Positions 8,626-16,956 are shown, numbered from the stretch's first letter. The stretch is DNA of 64,000 bases from Mycolicibacterium stellerae (GCF_003719305.1 NZ_RARC01000003.1:310001-374000), one strand, 5' to 3'. Notes: a model not told the origin generated them from the sequence alone. Numbers and translations: made by a program.

Positions 8626-9159
8626 ATGCTAACCCTGGAGTCAGAGATGACGGTGGACGGCCTGACGGGCCGTGAGGTCACCGACTTCCTGCTGGACTGC
8701 GGTGATGACAACTACCAGGTGTGGTGGCCGGGCACGCACCTCGAACTGCATGTGCTCGAGCACGGATCGGACCAAGATCACGTCGGCGACGTGGTGCTGA
8801 TGGATGAGTATGTCGGGTCTCGACACGTACGGATGGTCGGTGAGGTGATGGAGGCGGTAGCCGGGAAACGGATCGTATGGGGGTTCCGCCCGGCCGGACT
8901 GCGCCTGCCAGTCCGGCTGACGCTGACACTGACCGATGAAGCGCGTGGGGTTCGCCTGCGCCACACCATCACCGCGGGATGGACTGGGCCGGGTCGTGTC
9001 CTCGATGCGCTGTGGCGGGTGTACTTTTCCAGGTCGTTCGCCGGCGCGATGGACCGCCATGTGCACACCGAGTTCCCGTTGATGCGCGACCTGTTGCATC
9101 GCGCGCCCGCCGATTCGTCGAGCAGGCCCGCAGCGGTTCAGAGTCCGATCACCGGCTGA
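8626..9159 (+). CDS. SRPBCC (START-like) domain protein
   Basis: A 177-residue single-domain protein of the polyketide-cyclase/START-like fold, which binds hydrophobic ligands in a helix-grip cavity. Visible features are an early region with tryptophans facing a cavity (DDNYQVWWPGTHLELHVL), a central strand series with VMEAVAGKRIVWGFRP, and a long C-terminal helix (FAGAMDRHVHTEFPLMRDLL). The ATG at 8626 is preceded by AAAGGGGA. It is followed after 6 bases by the DUF523-like gene, so the two form an operon. No catalytic residue is recognisable, and the ligand is unknown. Confidence 0.75.
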   Translation: MLTLESEMTVDGLTGREVTDFLLDCGDDNYQVWWPGTHLELHVLEHGSDQDHVGDVVLMDEYVGSRHVRMVGEVMEAVAGKRIVWGFRPAGLRLPVRLTLTLTDEARGVRLRHTITAGWTGPGRVLDALWRVYFSRSFAGAMDRHVHTEFPLMRDLLHRAPADSSSRPAAVQSPITG

Positions 9160-9165
9160 GCGATC

Positions 9166-10002
9166 GTGGATCAACCGCAGGGACGCCAGCTCCTTGACCA
9201 GCTGCGCGACAAGCGTGGACGGCGCGTTGTATTGGTGTCGCATTGCCTGCTCAACCAGAACACGCGTTACGCCGGCGGCGCTACCCGGTCGGGTGCGGTT
9301 GCCGAGCTCATCGACGAACTGGTTGGCGCCGGTTACGGGATCCATCAGCTGACATGCCCGGAGCGGCTGGCCTGGGGCGGCGCCCTCAAACGCCATACGC
9401 TTTGGCTGTACCACTCCAAAGGGGGTCCGCTGTATCCGCTGCGGGCTGTGCTGTTGCGTGCATTCGTCTGGTGGACCCGGATCGTGTACTGGCGGCTGGC
9501 GCGGCAGGTCGTCCGTGATGTGATCGACTACGAGCGCTCGGGCATCGCCGTGGCGAGCATCGTCGGGGTCGGCACCTCACCCTCCTGCGGCGTGACCACG
9601 ACGCTGGATCTTCGCGCCTCGCTGGAGGTTGTGGCCTCCTGTCCCGCGGCGGCTTTGACTCGCGATGTCATGAATGAGCAGGCCGTTCTGGGCTGTCGCC
9701 GCCCCGGCGAGGGCCTTTTCATCAGGGCGCTCGGCCGCCAGCTGAAGCGGCGTGGATTAGCGATACCGGCGTTGCAGCACGACCTCGCCGACGAATTGCA
9801 CGGGAGGCGTCAGACCCTGCTTGCGACCCCGGCGCCTCGCACGCTGGGCATGGCGCGCGCCGGCATTCACACCCGGGCAATCCGCGTAGACCTGGCGGAA
9901 CTTTCCGCTGCTTGGGTGCAGTTTCGGTGGCTGGGCATCGTTCTCGATGATCACGCCCGACGCTCCCTGCTCGGCCAGATAGGCGGCGAGACGCGTTCGT
10001 AG
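9166..10002 (+). CDS. DUF523-like protein (2-thiouracil desulfurase related)
   Basis: A 278-residue protein starting at GTG 9166. It has an N-terminal SHCLLNQNTRY segment with a cysteine and a central GVGTSPSCG segment with a second cysteine, resembling the paired-cysteine pattern of the DUF523 family, some members of which act as 2-thiouracil desulfurases. A basic, tryptophan-rich stretch near residues 95-125 is unusual for that family. The recognisable part ends near residue 215; the last 82 codons overlap the convergent adenylating-enzyme gene for 246 bases, which suggests a lost stop codon or a frame error. Function in this setting is unknown. Confidence 0.55.
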   Translation: MDQPQGRQLLDQLRDKRGRRVVLVSHCLLNQNTRYAGGATRSGAVAELIDELVGAGYGIHQLTCPERLAWGGALKRHTLWLYHSKGGPLYPLRAVLLRAFVWWTRIVYWRLARQVVRDVIDYERSGIAVASIVGVGTSPSCGVTTTLDLRASLEVVASCPAAALTRDVMNEQAVLGCRRPGEGLFIRALGRQLKRRGLAIPALQHDLADELHGRRQTLLATPAPRTLGMARAGIHTRAIRVDLAELSAAWVQFRWLGIVLDDHARRSLLGQIGGETRS

Positions 10003-11265
10003 TGCGTCCCATGTCTGCTGCTTGTTGCGCGTGCTCGCTGCGATGAAGCGCACCGTCAGATTCGATGGGCCGCGCTGAATGAGCTGGCAGGTGGTAACGC
10101 CGGGCGTCTCCTCTGCCACCGTCGCAATGGCCAGTGGAAGAATGTGGATGGATTCTCCTTGAAAGCCGCGATAGAGCAAGATGTCGTCGGTGCGGCCGAC
10201 AACCTCGATCGTGGGGAATGGGCTTCCGCACGAACAGGATTCGATGCCGATGACGACCCGATCCCCGAGCGGATAACGGATGATCGGCTGAATGCGGTTG
10301 GCTAGGTTCGTAACCAGAACATCATGAGAAAGCTGCCCCGGCTGCACCGGCTGATGATGATCATCGACGGGTTCGACGATGTACCAGTCGGTATTTGCGT
10401 GTAACCGTTGGCTCGAGCATTCGAAGGTCAATCCGATGGCCTCGGAACTCCCGTAATAGTTGGTCACCCGGCAGCCGAAGGTCTCGGTAATATGCTGCCG
10501 TGCCGTGGCGGTCAGGGTTTCGCCCGCCGCGCTGATCAACACCGGCGAAATATGCAACCTGCAGGCTAGCTGTTCGTCCGCCAGCAGTTCCAGAACGCTG
10601 GGGTAGCCGCCCAACACAACCGGCTGAAAATCGTTGAGATTCTCGACGAGTTCGCCAAGGGGAGACAGGGCTGACAGCAGTCGCTGCATCCCGGCGCGCC
10701 ATGGCGCGGCCCGTAGCCGCCGCGCCATCATGGTGTTGCCCAGAAAATGTCCGTCGGTGACGAAGACCGCCGCCATCCTGCCTCGGCCACGGATCAGAGC
10801 CCAGATTCCGGGCAACGACATGAGCGCTGTAGGCAAGGACCGTACGTAGCCAAGCATGTTGTACACCGTCAGCGCCTGTTGGTCGTGCAACACGATCGCC
10901 GGTGTCCCTGTCGAGCCAGACGTCGTACACACAACGTAGCGGCCGAGATAGTCGCGTCCGATCCGGGTCGGATCAGCGATGAATGTCTCCACTTCGGCGC
11001 GACGAACACAGGGGTCGGTCACCCATTGGTCGAAGTCGCGCATCAGCTCCGCCTTTGTCACGATCGGGAGCTGCGTTACGTCTGACAAATCGTCTGGCGC
11101 GTCGCGGTAGCGGTCGGCGAAATGCAAAGAGTGCGCCCGCGCGTAGGCGACGAGGGCGCGTAAGCGGTCCTGTTGGCGCCGGGCGATGCCCGAGTGCCCC
11201 TGCCTCCCAGCCTGATACGTGTCCCAGGCCGCCCCGGCAAGCTCGTTGGCGTGTTTGATCCTCAC
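9757..11265 (-). CDS. PaaK/F390-synthetase-like adenylate-forming enzyme
   Basis: A 502-residue member of the phenylacetate-CoA-ligase/coenzyme-F390-synthetase group, which activates carboxylates or phosphates as adenylates. The AMP-binding loop reads CTTSGSTGTPAIVL, the second signature NYYGSSEAIGLTFEC, and a GRTDDILLYRGFQGE segment marks the mobile C-terminal part. SCSCGSPFP holds three cysteines near residue 350. Homologues normally end soon after a motif like SSGKFRQVYAD; here about 40 arginine-rich residues follow, all within the overlap with the convergent DUF523-like gene. The start lies 5 bases after the stop of the P1B-type ATPase gene, so both are probably one transcript. The substrate is unknown. 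Confidence 0.78.
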   Translation of the reverse strand: MRIKHANELAGAAWDTYQAGRQGHSGIARRQQDRLRALVAYARAHSLHFADRYRDAPDDLSDVTQLPIVTKAELMRDFDQWVTDPCVRRAEVETFIADPTRIGRDYLGRYVVCTTSGSTGTPAIVLHDQQALTVYNMLGYVRSLPTALMSLPGIWALIRGRGRMAAVFVTDGHFLGNTMMARRLRAAPWRAGMQRLLSALSPLGELVENLNDFQPVVLGGYPSVLELLADEQLACRLHISPVLISAAGETLTATARQHITETFGCRVTNYYGSSEAIGLTFECSSQRLHANTDWYIVEPVDDHHQPVQPGQLSHDVLVTNLANRIQPIIRYPLGDRVVIGIESCSCGSPFPTIEVVGRTDDILLYRGFQGESIHILPLAIATVAEETPGVTTCQLIQRGPSNLTVRFIAASTRNKQQTWDALRTRLAAYLAEQGASGVIIENDAQPPKLHPSSGKFRQVYADCPGVNAGARHAQRARRRGRKQGLTPPVQFVGEVVLQRRYR

Positions 11266-11270
11266 CTGGG

Positions 11271-13634
11271 TCAGAACTTCGCCTCAGTAGCGTTTGGCGC
11301 TGGTGTGCCGTGACTCTGCGCCTTTTCCGTCTCGTCATCGGTCAACGTGAAATAGTTCTCCTCTTCCTGCAGGAAGTGCAGGTTCAGAAGGGTATAAAGG
11401 CCGTACAGACAGGCCAGCAGGTCGTCGACTTGATCGGGCTGGATTCCCTTGGCGGACTCGGCGAGTGCGACGTGCGTGCCGATTCGATCGGAGAGCCTCT
11501 GGATCTCGGCGTGTGTTCTGCTCATCGTCGCGGTCGCTTCACCGCTGCCGAGCGGACCGGCCAACGCCGGATACAACTGGGTCTCCTCGGCTCGCTCGTG
11601 GGGCAGAAGCTGTTCGGTGAGGAACGCGTTGGCGCGGGCCACCGACGACAGTGCAGCCGTATCGGCACCTGCGACAAGGCGATCGGCGGCATCGCGCAAC
11701 AAGCGGACTGTGTCGCGCAGTTCGTCGTGCTCGGCCGCGAAGCGCCGCAACAGCTCTTCGGTGTCGGCGGCCAATTCCACTTCGTCGGCCGGGTTGCCCC
11801 TAAGGGCGCGCAACGCGTTCAGGATCACCGCGACGTCGATGCCCTCCTGCAGCAGCGCACCTGCGGCAGGGGGCAGCCAGCCCAGCGCGGCAATCACCAT
11901 CGCCAGCAAGGACAATGCCATGCCGACCGCGGCGCTTTGCACGGCGATGTGCCGCGACCAGCGTGCGATTTCCATGGCGTCGGCGAGGCGATCCAGCCGG
12001 TCCGTGGTGAGCACGACGTCGGCGGCTTCCGATGAGGCCGTTGCGCCTCGCGCTCCCATCGCGACACCCACTGTAGCTGCTGCCAATGCCGGGGCGTCGT
12101 TGATGCCGTCACCGACCATGACCGTGGCCGCCCGCTCGCGTTCGGCGCGCACGGCGGCGACCTTGTCGGCCGGGCTCTGCTGGGCATAGACGTCATCGAG
12201 CCCGAGCACCGTCGCCACTTCACGCGCCGGTTCGGCGCGATCACCGGTGAGCATGACGAGCCGGCTCAAGCCGGCGGTGCGCAGGCGCCGCACTGTGCGA
12301 GGTGCCTGGCGTCGCAACGGATCCCGCAACAGCACCGCTCCGATGACATCGTCGTCTACGCACACCCAAGCGATGGCGGCAGAGTCCAGCGTCGCTCGAT
12401 TCACCGCCGCCCGTGCCCAGTCGGCGTCAACGGCGCCTTGAGGGAGCTTGCCGACCGAAACGATATGGTCATCGATCGTGGCAACCACGCCGCGGCCCGG
12501 CTCCTCGCTCACGCCGGTGGGCAGCGACAGCCGCAACCCCCGGGTGAGAGCTTCCGTGACGATGGCTTCGGCGAGCACATGCGGCGACAGCTGGTCCACC
12601 GATGCCGCCAACCGCAGCACGTCTGTGCCGTTACGCCCCGGCGCGGTCAGGATGTCGATGACGACAGGGCGGCCCATTGTCAGGGTGCCGGTCTTGTCGA
12701 GTACGAGAGTGGTTGCGTGTCCGAGGTTTTCGAGTGCACCGCCGCTTCGGACCACGACACCCCGACGAGAAGCACGCGACAGGCCGGAGACGATCGCCAC
12801 CGGCGCTGCGAGCAGCAAGGGGCATGGCGTCGCGACGACAAGGACAGCGACTGCCCGGACGGCCGATCCGCTGGCCAGCCAGGCACCTGCGGCGATCGCC
12901 AGCGCCAGAGGTACAAACCACGCGGCGTACCGGTCGGCGAGCCGAATGATCGGCGCACTTTCCGCCCCGGCCTGTTGCGCCAGCCGAACGATGCCCGCAT
13001 AGGTGCTGTCTTGCGCGGTCGCCGTCGCGCAGAGCTCGAAGGCGGTGCCCGCGTTGAGGACGCCGCTGCGGACCGGTTCACCGGCCAGACGCTGCACCTG
13101 CAGCGGCTCACCGGTCAATGCCGATTCGTCCAGATCGGCCACCGAGTCGGCGATGCGACCGTCGACGGGAACCACTTCGCCAGGGCCGACAACGATGAGG
13201 TCGTCGACCGACACCTCGGCGACCGGTATGACGCTCACCTCGGAGCCGACGCGGCGCCGCGCCGTTCGTGGTGCGCGCTCGAGCAGCGCGCGCAGGTCAT
13301 GCGACGCTCTCCGCTCGGCTGCTGCTTCGAGCGCCCGCCCGCCCGCGAGCATCACGGCGATCAGTGCACCGGCCAGATATTCGCCAACCAGCAACGTGCC
13401 GACCAACGACAGCACCGCGATCAGATCGACACCGGCGCTACCGCGCCGCAGGGCGGCCAGCATCCAGGCCAACGCGGGCACTACCGCGACCACCGTGCCG
13501 GCGATCCAGAATCCGTCGGCGACGGGATGGGACCTCGCCAGCCATGCGATTCCGCCCGCCGCCAGCGCGCCGACCGTGAGGACGACGAGGGTCGGCTCAA
13601 CGTGCGACCTACATCGGCTGATTAGACGCAGCAC
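11271..13634 (-). CDS. P1B-5-like metal ATPase with C-terminal hemerythrin domain
   Basis: A heavy-metal-transporting P-type ATPase of 787 residues starting at GTG 13634. Membrane helices surround an actuator motif LTGEPLQV; the transport helix holds TPCPLL rather than CPC, phosphorylation is at DKTGTLTMG, and the hinge is GDGINDAPAL. From about residue 630 a hemerythrin-like four-helix domain follows, with iron-ligand patterns AAEHDEL, PHERAEE, RTHAEI and LHFLQEEENYF. A TPC motif with a hemerythrin tail is the described architecture of P1B-5 ATPases such as Sinorhizobium Nia, linked to nickel and iron export. There is no N-terminal metal-binding domain. The tail may sense oxygen or iron. It is flanked by an SRPBCC gene 15 bases upstream and the adenylating-enzyme gene 5 bases downstream. 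Confidence 0.88.
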   Translation of the reverse strand: MLRLISRCRSHVEPTLVVLTVGALAAGGIAWLARSHPVADGFWIAGTVVAVVPALAWMLAALRRGSAGVDLIAVLSLVGTLLVGEYLAGALIAVMLAGGRALEAAAERRASHDLRALLERAPRTARRRVGSEVSVIPVAEVSVDDLIVVGPGEVVPVDGRIADSVADLDESALTGEPLQVQRLAGEPVRSGVLNAGTAFELCATATAQDSTYAGIVRLAQQAGAESAPIIRLADRYAAWFVPLALAIAAGAWLASGSAVRAVAVLVVATPCPLLLAAPVAIVSGLSRASRRGVVVRSGGALENLGHATTLVLDKTGTLTMGRPVVIDILTAPGRNGTDVLRLAASVDQLSPHVLAEAIVTEALTRGLRLSLPTGVSEEPGRGVVATIDDHIVSVGKLPQGAVDADWARAAVNRATLDSAAIAWVCVDDDVIGAVLLRDPLRRQAPRTVRRLRTAGLSRLVMLTGDRAEPAREVATVLGLDDVYAQQSPADKVAAVRAERERAATVMVGDGINDAPALAAATVGVAMGARGATASSEAADVVLTTDRLDRLADAMEIARWSRHIAVQSAAVGMALSLLAMVIAALGWLPPAAGALLQEGIDVAVILNALRALRGNPADEVELAADTEELLRRFAAEHDELRDTVRLLRDAADRLVAGADTAALSSVARANAFLTEQLLPHERAEETQLYPALAGPLGSGEATATMSRTHAEIQRLSDRIGTHVALAESAKGIQPDQVDDLLACLYGLYTLLNLHFLQEEENYFTLTDDETEKAQSHGTPAPNATEAKF

Positions 13635-13649
13635 GGTTGCCTCGTTCGC

Positions 13650-14369
13650 TCAGCGCCGAAGCAGCATTTCGTCGGCATTCGTCCCAGGAGAATCACCGGT
13701 CGGCGCTTTGCCTTCGGCTCCGAGCTCGGCAGGGAACCCGACGTCGTTTGGCGCCTCCGCGCGGCGCTTGATTCCGCGAAGCATCCCGCGAGTCACCAGC
13801 GCCTTCGCCGGGGCCGCGCACTCGACGCCCAGGGCGTCCGCCCAGTGCCGCCGCCGTGTCCGGGATCGCACCAGAAGCCGGCAGCGATCTTCGGCGTGCG
13901 GAATGACGTGAAATGACCACACCGCGTCCAGAGGATGGGGTGGTGGTCCCGCGCACAACACCACGGCCTGCCGTTCGATGACCTCGACAACTCTCAGGGC
14001 AAAACCGTCGCGTAGACCCGCCCAGCCTTTCGGCGCAAGTCGGACCCGATCGCCGGGCACCAGCCGCTGCCATTCTGGGTGTATCCGATCGGCGTTGCGG
14101 TAGTCCAAGCCGACCAAGTTCTCCAGCGCTTCGTAGCTGTAAAGGCCGCCGCGGTCCTGGCCCATCTGCACCAGCCACGGCCACACCGCGTTCGTCGGCG
14201 CGTTGATCCACACCGCTTCCGTCGTCCGGATGACCGGCCCATCGAACAGCTCGTCGCCGGGCAGGTACATGGCGCACTCCGCCTTGGTCGTACCCCAGTT
14301 GAGGTAGTACCTCCTCGCCGCGTACAAAAGCGCGGCGGCTGCCGCGACGCGCACAGTCGTAGTCGTCAT
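13650..14369 (-). CDS. SRPBCC-like protein with N-terminal membrane segment
   Basis: A 239-residue protein starting MTTTTVRVAAAAALLYAARRYY, with a short N-terminal hydrophobic helix followed by a START-like domain (EAVWINAPTNAVWPWLVQMG; GLYSYEALENLVG). This tryptophan-rich opening is typical of SRPBCC proteins found beside membrane enzymes in actinobacteria. The C-terminal 40 residues are polar and probably disordered. It precedes the P1B-5-like ATPase by 15 bases on the same strand, so it is probably the first gene of that operon. No active site is recognisable. It is a different subtype from the SRPBCC gene at 8626. Confidence 0.7.
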   Translation of the reverse strand: MTTTTVRVAAAAALLYAARRYYLNWGTTKAECAMYLPGDELFDGPVIRTTEAVWINAPTNAVWPWLVQMGQDRGGLYSYEALENLVGLDYRNADRIHPEWQRLVPGDRVRLAPKGWAGLRDGFALRVVEVIERQAVVLCAGPPPHPLDAVWSFHVIPHAEDRCRLLVRSRTRRRHWADALGVECAAPAKALVTRGMLRGIKRRAEAPNDVGFPAELGAEGKAPTGDSPGTNADEMLLRR

Positions 14370-14405
14370 GTGGCAAGCCTCCCGCTGGGCGGGAGCGGCG
14401 TGCTA

Positions 14406-14448
14406 GGGCCGGTTGTCACCAGCTGGACATCCCATGGGCTCAGGTCAC
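14406..14448 (-). promoter_or_regulatory. Weak DosR-like elements upstream of the SRPBCC/P1B-5 operon
   Basis: GGGCCGGTTGTCAC at 14406-14419 (9 of 14) and TGGGCTCAGGTCAC at 14435-14448 (8 of 14) lie in the 83-base gap upstream of 14369. The 29-base spacing does not fit the 21-22 base pattern seen elsewhere, so this is a low-confidence site. Confidence 0.25.
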
Positions 14449-14452
14449 GGTG

Positions 14453-14926
14453 TCACGGCAACGCCTTGCCGACACTGCCACTCCAGGTGGCACGGGCGCC
14501 GGAATCTCCGATGCGGTAGACCTGCACCGCGGTCGCCACGCTGGCGACGATGACGACCGCGGCAATTGTCCACATCACGATCGGCTTGACGGAACGTTCC
14601 CTGGTGTCGCGCAGGTGCAGCGCTGCAAGCAGTGCCGCGGCGACTAGCAGCGCGACTGCGAAGTAGATCATCGTGTCACCTAATTCCGTGTGCGCGTGCA
14701 ACAACGGTGATCGACCGACCTGGTGCTCGAGCCACTCGCCAGCCTCGGTGGTCAGTGGTGTGAGCACCACGGTGATCAGGGCAAGGCCGAAGACCAGCCA
14801 CACCAACCTTTTTCGAGCCGCGGGCCAGAGCGCGCACATGATCGCCAGAACGGCGGTAAGGGGTGCGAGGATGACGATGAAATGGACCAATAAGGCGTGA
14901 GCGGGCAGCCCGTTGAACGTTGTCAC
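14453..14926 (-). CDS. DUF2231 integral membrane protein
   Basis: A 157-residue protein with four predicted membrane helices of the DUF2231 type: it opens FNGLPAHALLVHFIVILAPL, with the family's paired histidines in helix 1, and carries TPLTTEAGEWLEH in the first extracytoplasmic loop. DUF2231 proteins are sometimes associated with redox or cytochrome functions; the conserved His residues could bind a cofactor, but this is inference. It stands between the ferredoxin end of the electron-transfer cluster (14982) and the SRPBCC/P1B-5 operon, all on the same strand. A GGAG sequence sits before the ATG. A hairpin upstream probably separates it from the cluster. Confidence 0.8.
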   Translation of the reverse strand: MTTFNGLPAHALLVHFIVILAPLTAVLAIMCALWPAARKRLVWLVFGLALITVVLTPLTTEAGEWLEHQVGRSPLLHAHTELGDTMIYFAVALLVAAALLAALHLRDTRERSVKPIVMWTIAAVVIVASVATAVQVYRIGDSGARATWSGSVGKALP

Positions 14927-14961
14927 TGTGCATACTCCAATGCGAAGGTCTTGCGTGATGG

Positions 14962-14983
14962 GATCGGGCCGCGCTGCCCGATC
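14962..14983 (-). terminator. Perfect 8-bp hairpin after the ferredoxin stop
   Basis: GATCGGGC at 14962-14969 and GCCCGATC at 14976-14983 are perfect inverted copies around a six-base loop, overlapping the stop codon of the ferredoxin gene. There is no T-run after it, so it may be a non-canonical mycobacterial terminator or a 3'-end stabiliser of the electron-transfer operon. Confidence 0.5.
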
Positions 14984-15218
14984 ATGGCTGACGTGAAGAA
15001 ATCAGGGAGAGCGCAAGCCGCGGACATCGGTTAACGGCGGCGCGGGCCTCGGTCATGTCGCATGCTGGTATCGGGGGTTCGCGTGAGCCGTCACGCGCCA
15101 GCGGGTATCCCCAGTCGTCGCGACTGAGTACGCCGGGCAGCAACTCGGTGCACAACCCGCGTCCGTCACAGCGCGTCCAGTCGATGTGCAGCCGTTGCGA
15201 TTTCGCGGATGGCCTCAT
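14982..15218 (-). CDS. Small single-cluster ferredoxin (3Fe-4S type)
   Basis: A 78-residue soluble electron carrier. Ligand pattern: CDGRGLC (C-x5-C) near residues 20-26, then a third cysteine in NRCPRLAL near the C-terminus, the C-x5-C...CP pattern of actinobacterial 3Fe-4S ferredoxins. A further cysteine in PACDM lies between. The start ATG at 15218 overlaps the stop of the NuoF-like gene by four bases (ATGA), so translation is coupled and the two proteins are likely redox partners. The frame continues upstream only as a shadow of the NuoF-like gene. Last gene of the cluster that begins at 18367. Confidence 0.82.
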   Translation of the reverse strand: MRPSAKSQRLHIDWTRCDGRGLCTELLPGVLSRDDWGYPLARDGSREPPIPACDMTEARAAVNRCPRLALSLISSRQP

Positions 15219-16399
15219 GGGTTGCCTGCGAAGGCCTTGAGCGCGCTGCGGGCAAGCCGGACGGCCCCGTCGGGGTGGCGGCACGCGCCCCGGTTCTCGA
15301 CGAGCCCGAGCGTGCGGTGCAGTTCGTCGAGCAGACCATCGGTCACTCGTCCATAGGCGAGGTGGTCGAACTGCCGCGCCAACCGGGGGAGGCCGTGACG
15401 ACAGGGGCCGCACTGCCCGGCACCCTGTTCGGCGAGGTAGGCCAGGATGTCCGCAGTGCGGGCGAGACCACACTCGTGGATCGACAGGGCGTGGACGATG
15501 CCCGCTCCAGGGCTCGCGCCGAAGTCGGCGAGACCAGATCGCGAGAGTCGGGCGCCGGCCAAAGCAGTGGTTGGGATCCAGCCGCCGTGGTAGCCGCCGA
15601 TCAGTACGGCGCGCACGCTGCGCAAATCGTGGACGCCACCATGAGCAAGCACCTGGATCAGCGACGTTCCGGTAGGCAAATCCAGCACGCATCGTCGAGC
15701 AACGGCCCCCGACACGGAGATCAGCATGGTGCCGGGTTCTGCGACGTCGCCTACCGATCGGAACCAGCGGTGCCCATAGCGGGCGATCAGCGCGACGTGC
15801 GCTAGGGTTTCGACGTTGCTGACCAGGGTGGGCCGCCCACGAAATCCGGAGGCCGACGTCGGTACCCTTCGATCCCGCGGAAGCGGCGGGCCGCCTTCGA
15901 TCCGTCTGAGAACGGCCGACTCCTCACCGGCGACGAACGTGTCGGGGGCCTCGACGATTGTCACGCGGCGTGGGTCCAACCCAGCGTCGGCGCGTTCCAT
16001 GAGGGCGCGCTTCGCGGCTGCAGCCATGCGATTTGGTAGGTAGAGGTAAACCTTGTCGGCCGCAAGGGCGTGCGCCGCGATTTGCAGACCGTCGAGCACC
16101 AGATGAGGTGAGCGGGCCAGCAGCGTCGCGTCCTTGTCGCTGAGCGGTTCGCCTTCAGCGGCGTTGCCGACCACCACGGGGTTGGGTCTGGTGATCGACG
16201 CGATCTTGCGGGCCGTCGGAAACCCGGCGCCGCCCCGGCCGGTCAGACCTGCCGCATCGAGGGCTGCGATCAGCGCTTCGGCGGTCGGTTCGGGGGCTTG
16301 GCCAAAGCGTGCGTGATGCTCGCGCAGGCCTGGACCGCCCGCGGCGAAGAGTCGTTTCGCCAAGGGCGGGTTGGGGTGCGGTCGCGTGTGGACAGTCAT
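15215..16399 (-). CDS. NuoF-like flavoprotein (complex I 51 kDa family), stand-alone
   Basis: A 394-residue relative of the NADH-binding NuoF/HoxF subunit. FMN/NADH-site residues are visible as GLTGRGGAGFPTARK near residue 52 and GNAAEGEPLSDKD near 80, followed by GEESAVLRRIEGGPP and the linker VSNVETLAH. The canonical iron-sulfur motif SCGKCxPC is altered to GAGQCGPCRHG, so the first of its three cysteines is an alanine; the distal cysteine is present in RGACRHPDGA. The usual 4Fe-4S centre may therefore be missing or converted to 3Fe-4S. Start ATG 16399 overlaps the membrane-protein stop by four bases. No NuoE or NuoG partner is present, and the ferredoxin probably takes that role. Confidence 0.83.
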   Translation of the reverse strand: MTVHTRPHPNPPLAKRLFAAGGPGLREHHARFGQAPEPTAEALIAALDAAGLTGRGGAGFPTARKIASITRPNPVVVGNAAEGEPLSDKDATLLARSPHLVLDGLQIAAHALAADKVYLYLPNRMAAAAKRALMERADAGLDPRRVTIVEAPDTFVAGEESAVLRRIEGGPPLPRDRRVPTSASGFRGRPTLVSNVETLAHVALIARYGHRWFRSVGDVAEPGTMLISVSGAVARRCVLDLPTGTSLIQVLAHGGVHDLRSVRAVLIGGYHGGWIPTTALAGARLSRSGLADFGASPGAGIVHALSIHECGLARTADILAYLAEQGAGQCGPCRHGLPRLARQFDHLAYGRVTDGLLDELHRTLGLVENRGACRHPDGAVRLARSALKAFAGNP

Positions 16400-16956
16400 C
16401 GGCGACTCGGTGTTCGTGCGTCGGCGTACTCGGCGAAGGCTGGACGCGCCCGCCACACCAGCGCGGCGGCGACCGTCAAGACGCAACACCCGGCGATGGT
16501 GAGGAACCATTCGTGGTCGGTGTCGGTTCCGTTGCCGATCGAATGTGCGATCGTCAATGGCCACAATGCGTAGGTAGCCCAGTGCACGGCGCGGAAGGTG
16601 CGCACCCCGAGGCGGTGGCGCAGCAAGCTGGTGATGACGACGACGGCGAGCAGGTCGAACGCGAGGGTTCCCAGCCCGAGCCACAACGGTCGGTAGGCGC
16701 CGAGGAAGGGCACCGCCAAGTCCAGCAAGCGCAATTGGGCGTAGGGATCGAAAAACAGCAGCGTCATATGCAGCGCGACGAGCACCGTTGCGGCCAGGGC
16801 GACAAATCGGTGGACGTCGGCGACGGCGAACCTGGGCAGGGTCGTGATCCGGCGGCCCGACCGGGTGGCGATACCCAACGCCACCGACATCGTCAGGAAC
16901 ACCAGCGCCGTGATTCCGGTGCCCCGGCCCAGCGCCCACAGCGCTTCGTCGGTCAC
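16396..16956 (-). CDS. Ferric-reductase-like transmembrane protein
   Basis: A 186-residue membrane protein of the ferric-reductase-like (FRD/MsrQ-type) group with five or six helices. Histidines suited to bind two b-haems occur in ADVHRFVALAATVLVALHM (two, 14 residues apart) and in FRAVHWATYALWPLTIAHS (two, 12 apart). The start is GTG 16956, overlapping the ApbE stop by four bases; the stop overlaps the NuoF-like start. It should move electrons across the membrane between a cytoplasmic flavin (NuoF-like partner) and an outside acceptor. The frame extends upstream to 17409, but that part only shadows apbE. Confidence 0.8.
   Translation of the reverse strand: MTDEALWALGRGTGITALVFLTMSVALGIATRSGRRITTLPRFAVADVHRFVALAATVLVALHMTLLFFDPYAQLRLLDLAVPFLGAYRPLWLGLGTLAFDLLAVVVITSLLRHRLGVRTFRAVHWATYALWPLTIAHSIGNGTDTDHEWFLTIAGCCVLTVAAALVWRARPAFAEYADARTPSRR

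Noticed and set aside
12438..13625. 395-codon rightward frame opposite the P1B-type ATPase gene
   Set aside because: Antisense shadow of a well-conserved ATPase; composition is typical of GC-rich antisense frames.
14406..14448. A firm DosR pair before the SRPBCC/P1B-5 operon
   Set aside because: Matches are only 9 and 8 of 14 and the 29-base spacing breaks the pattern; kept only as a low-confidence feature.
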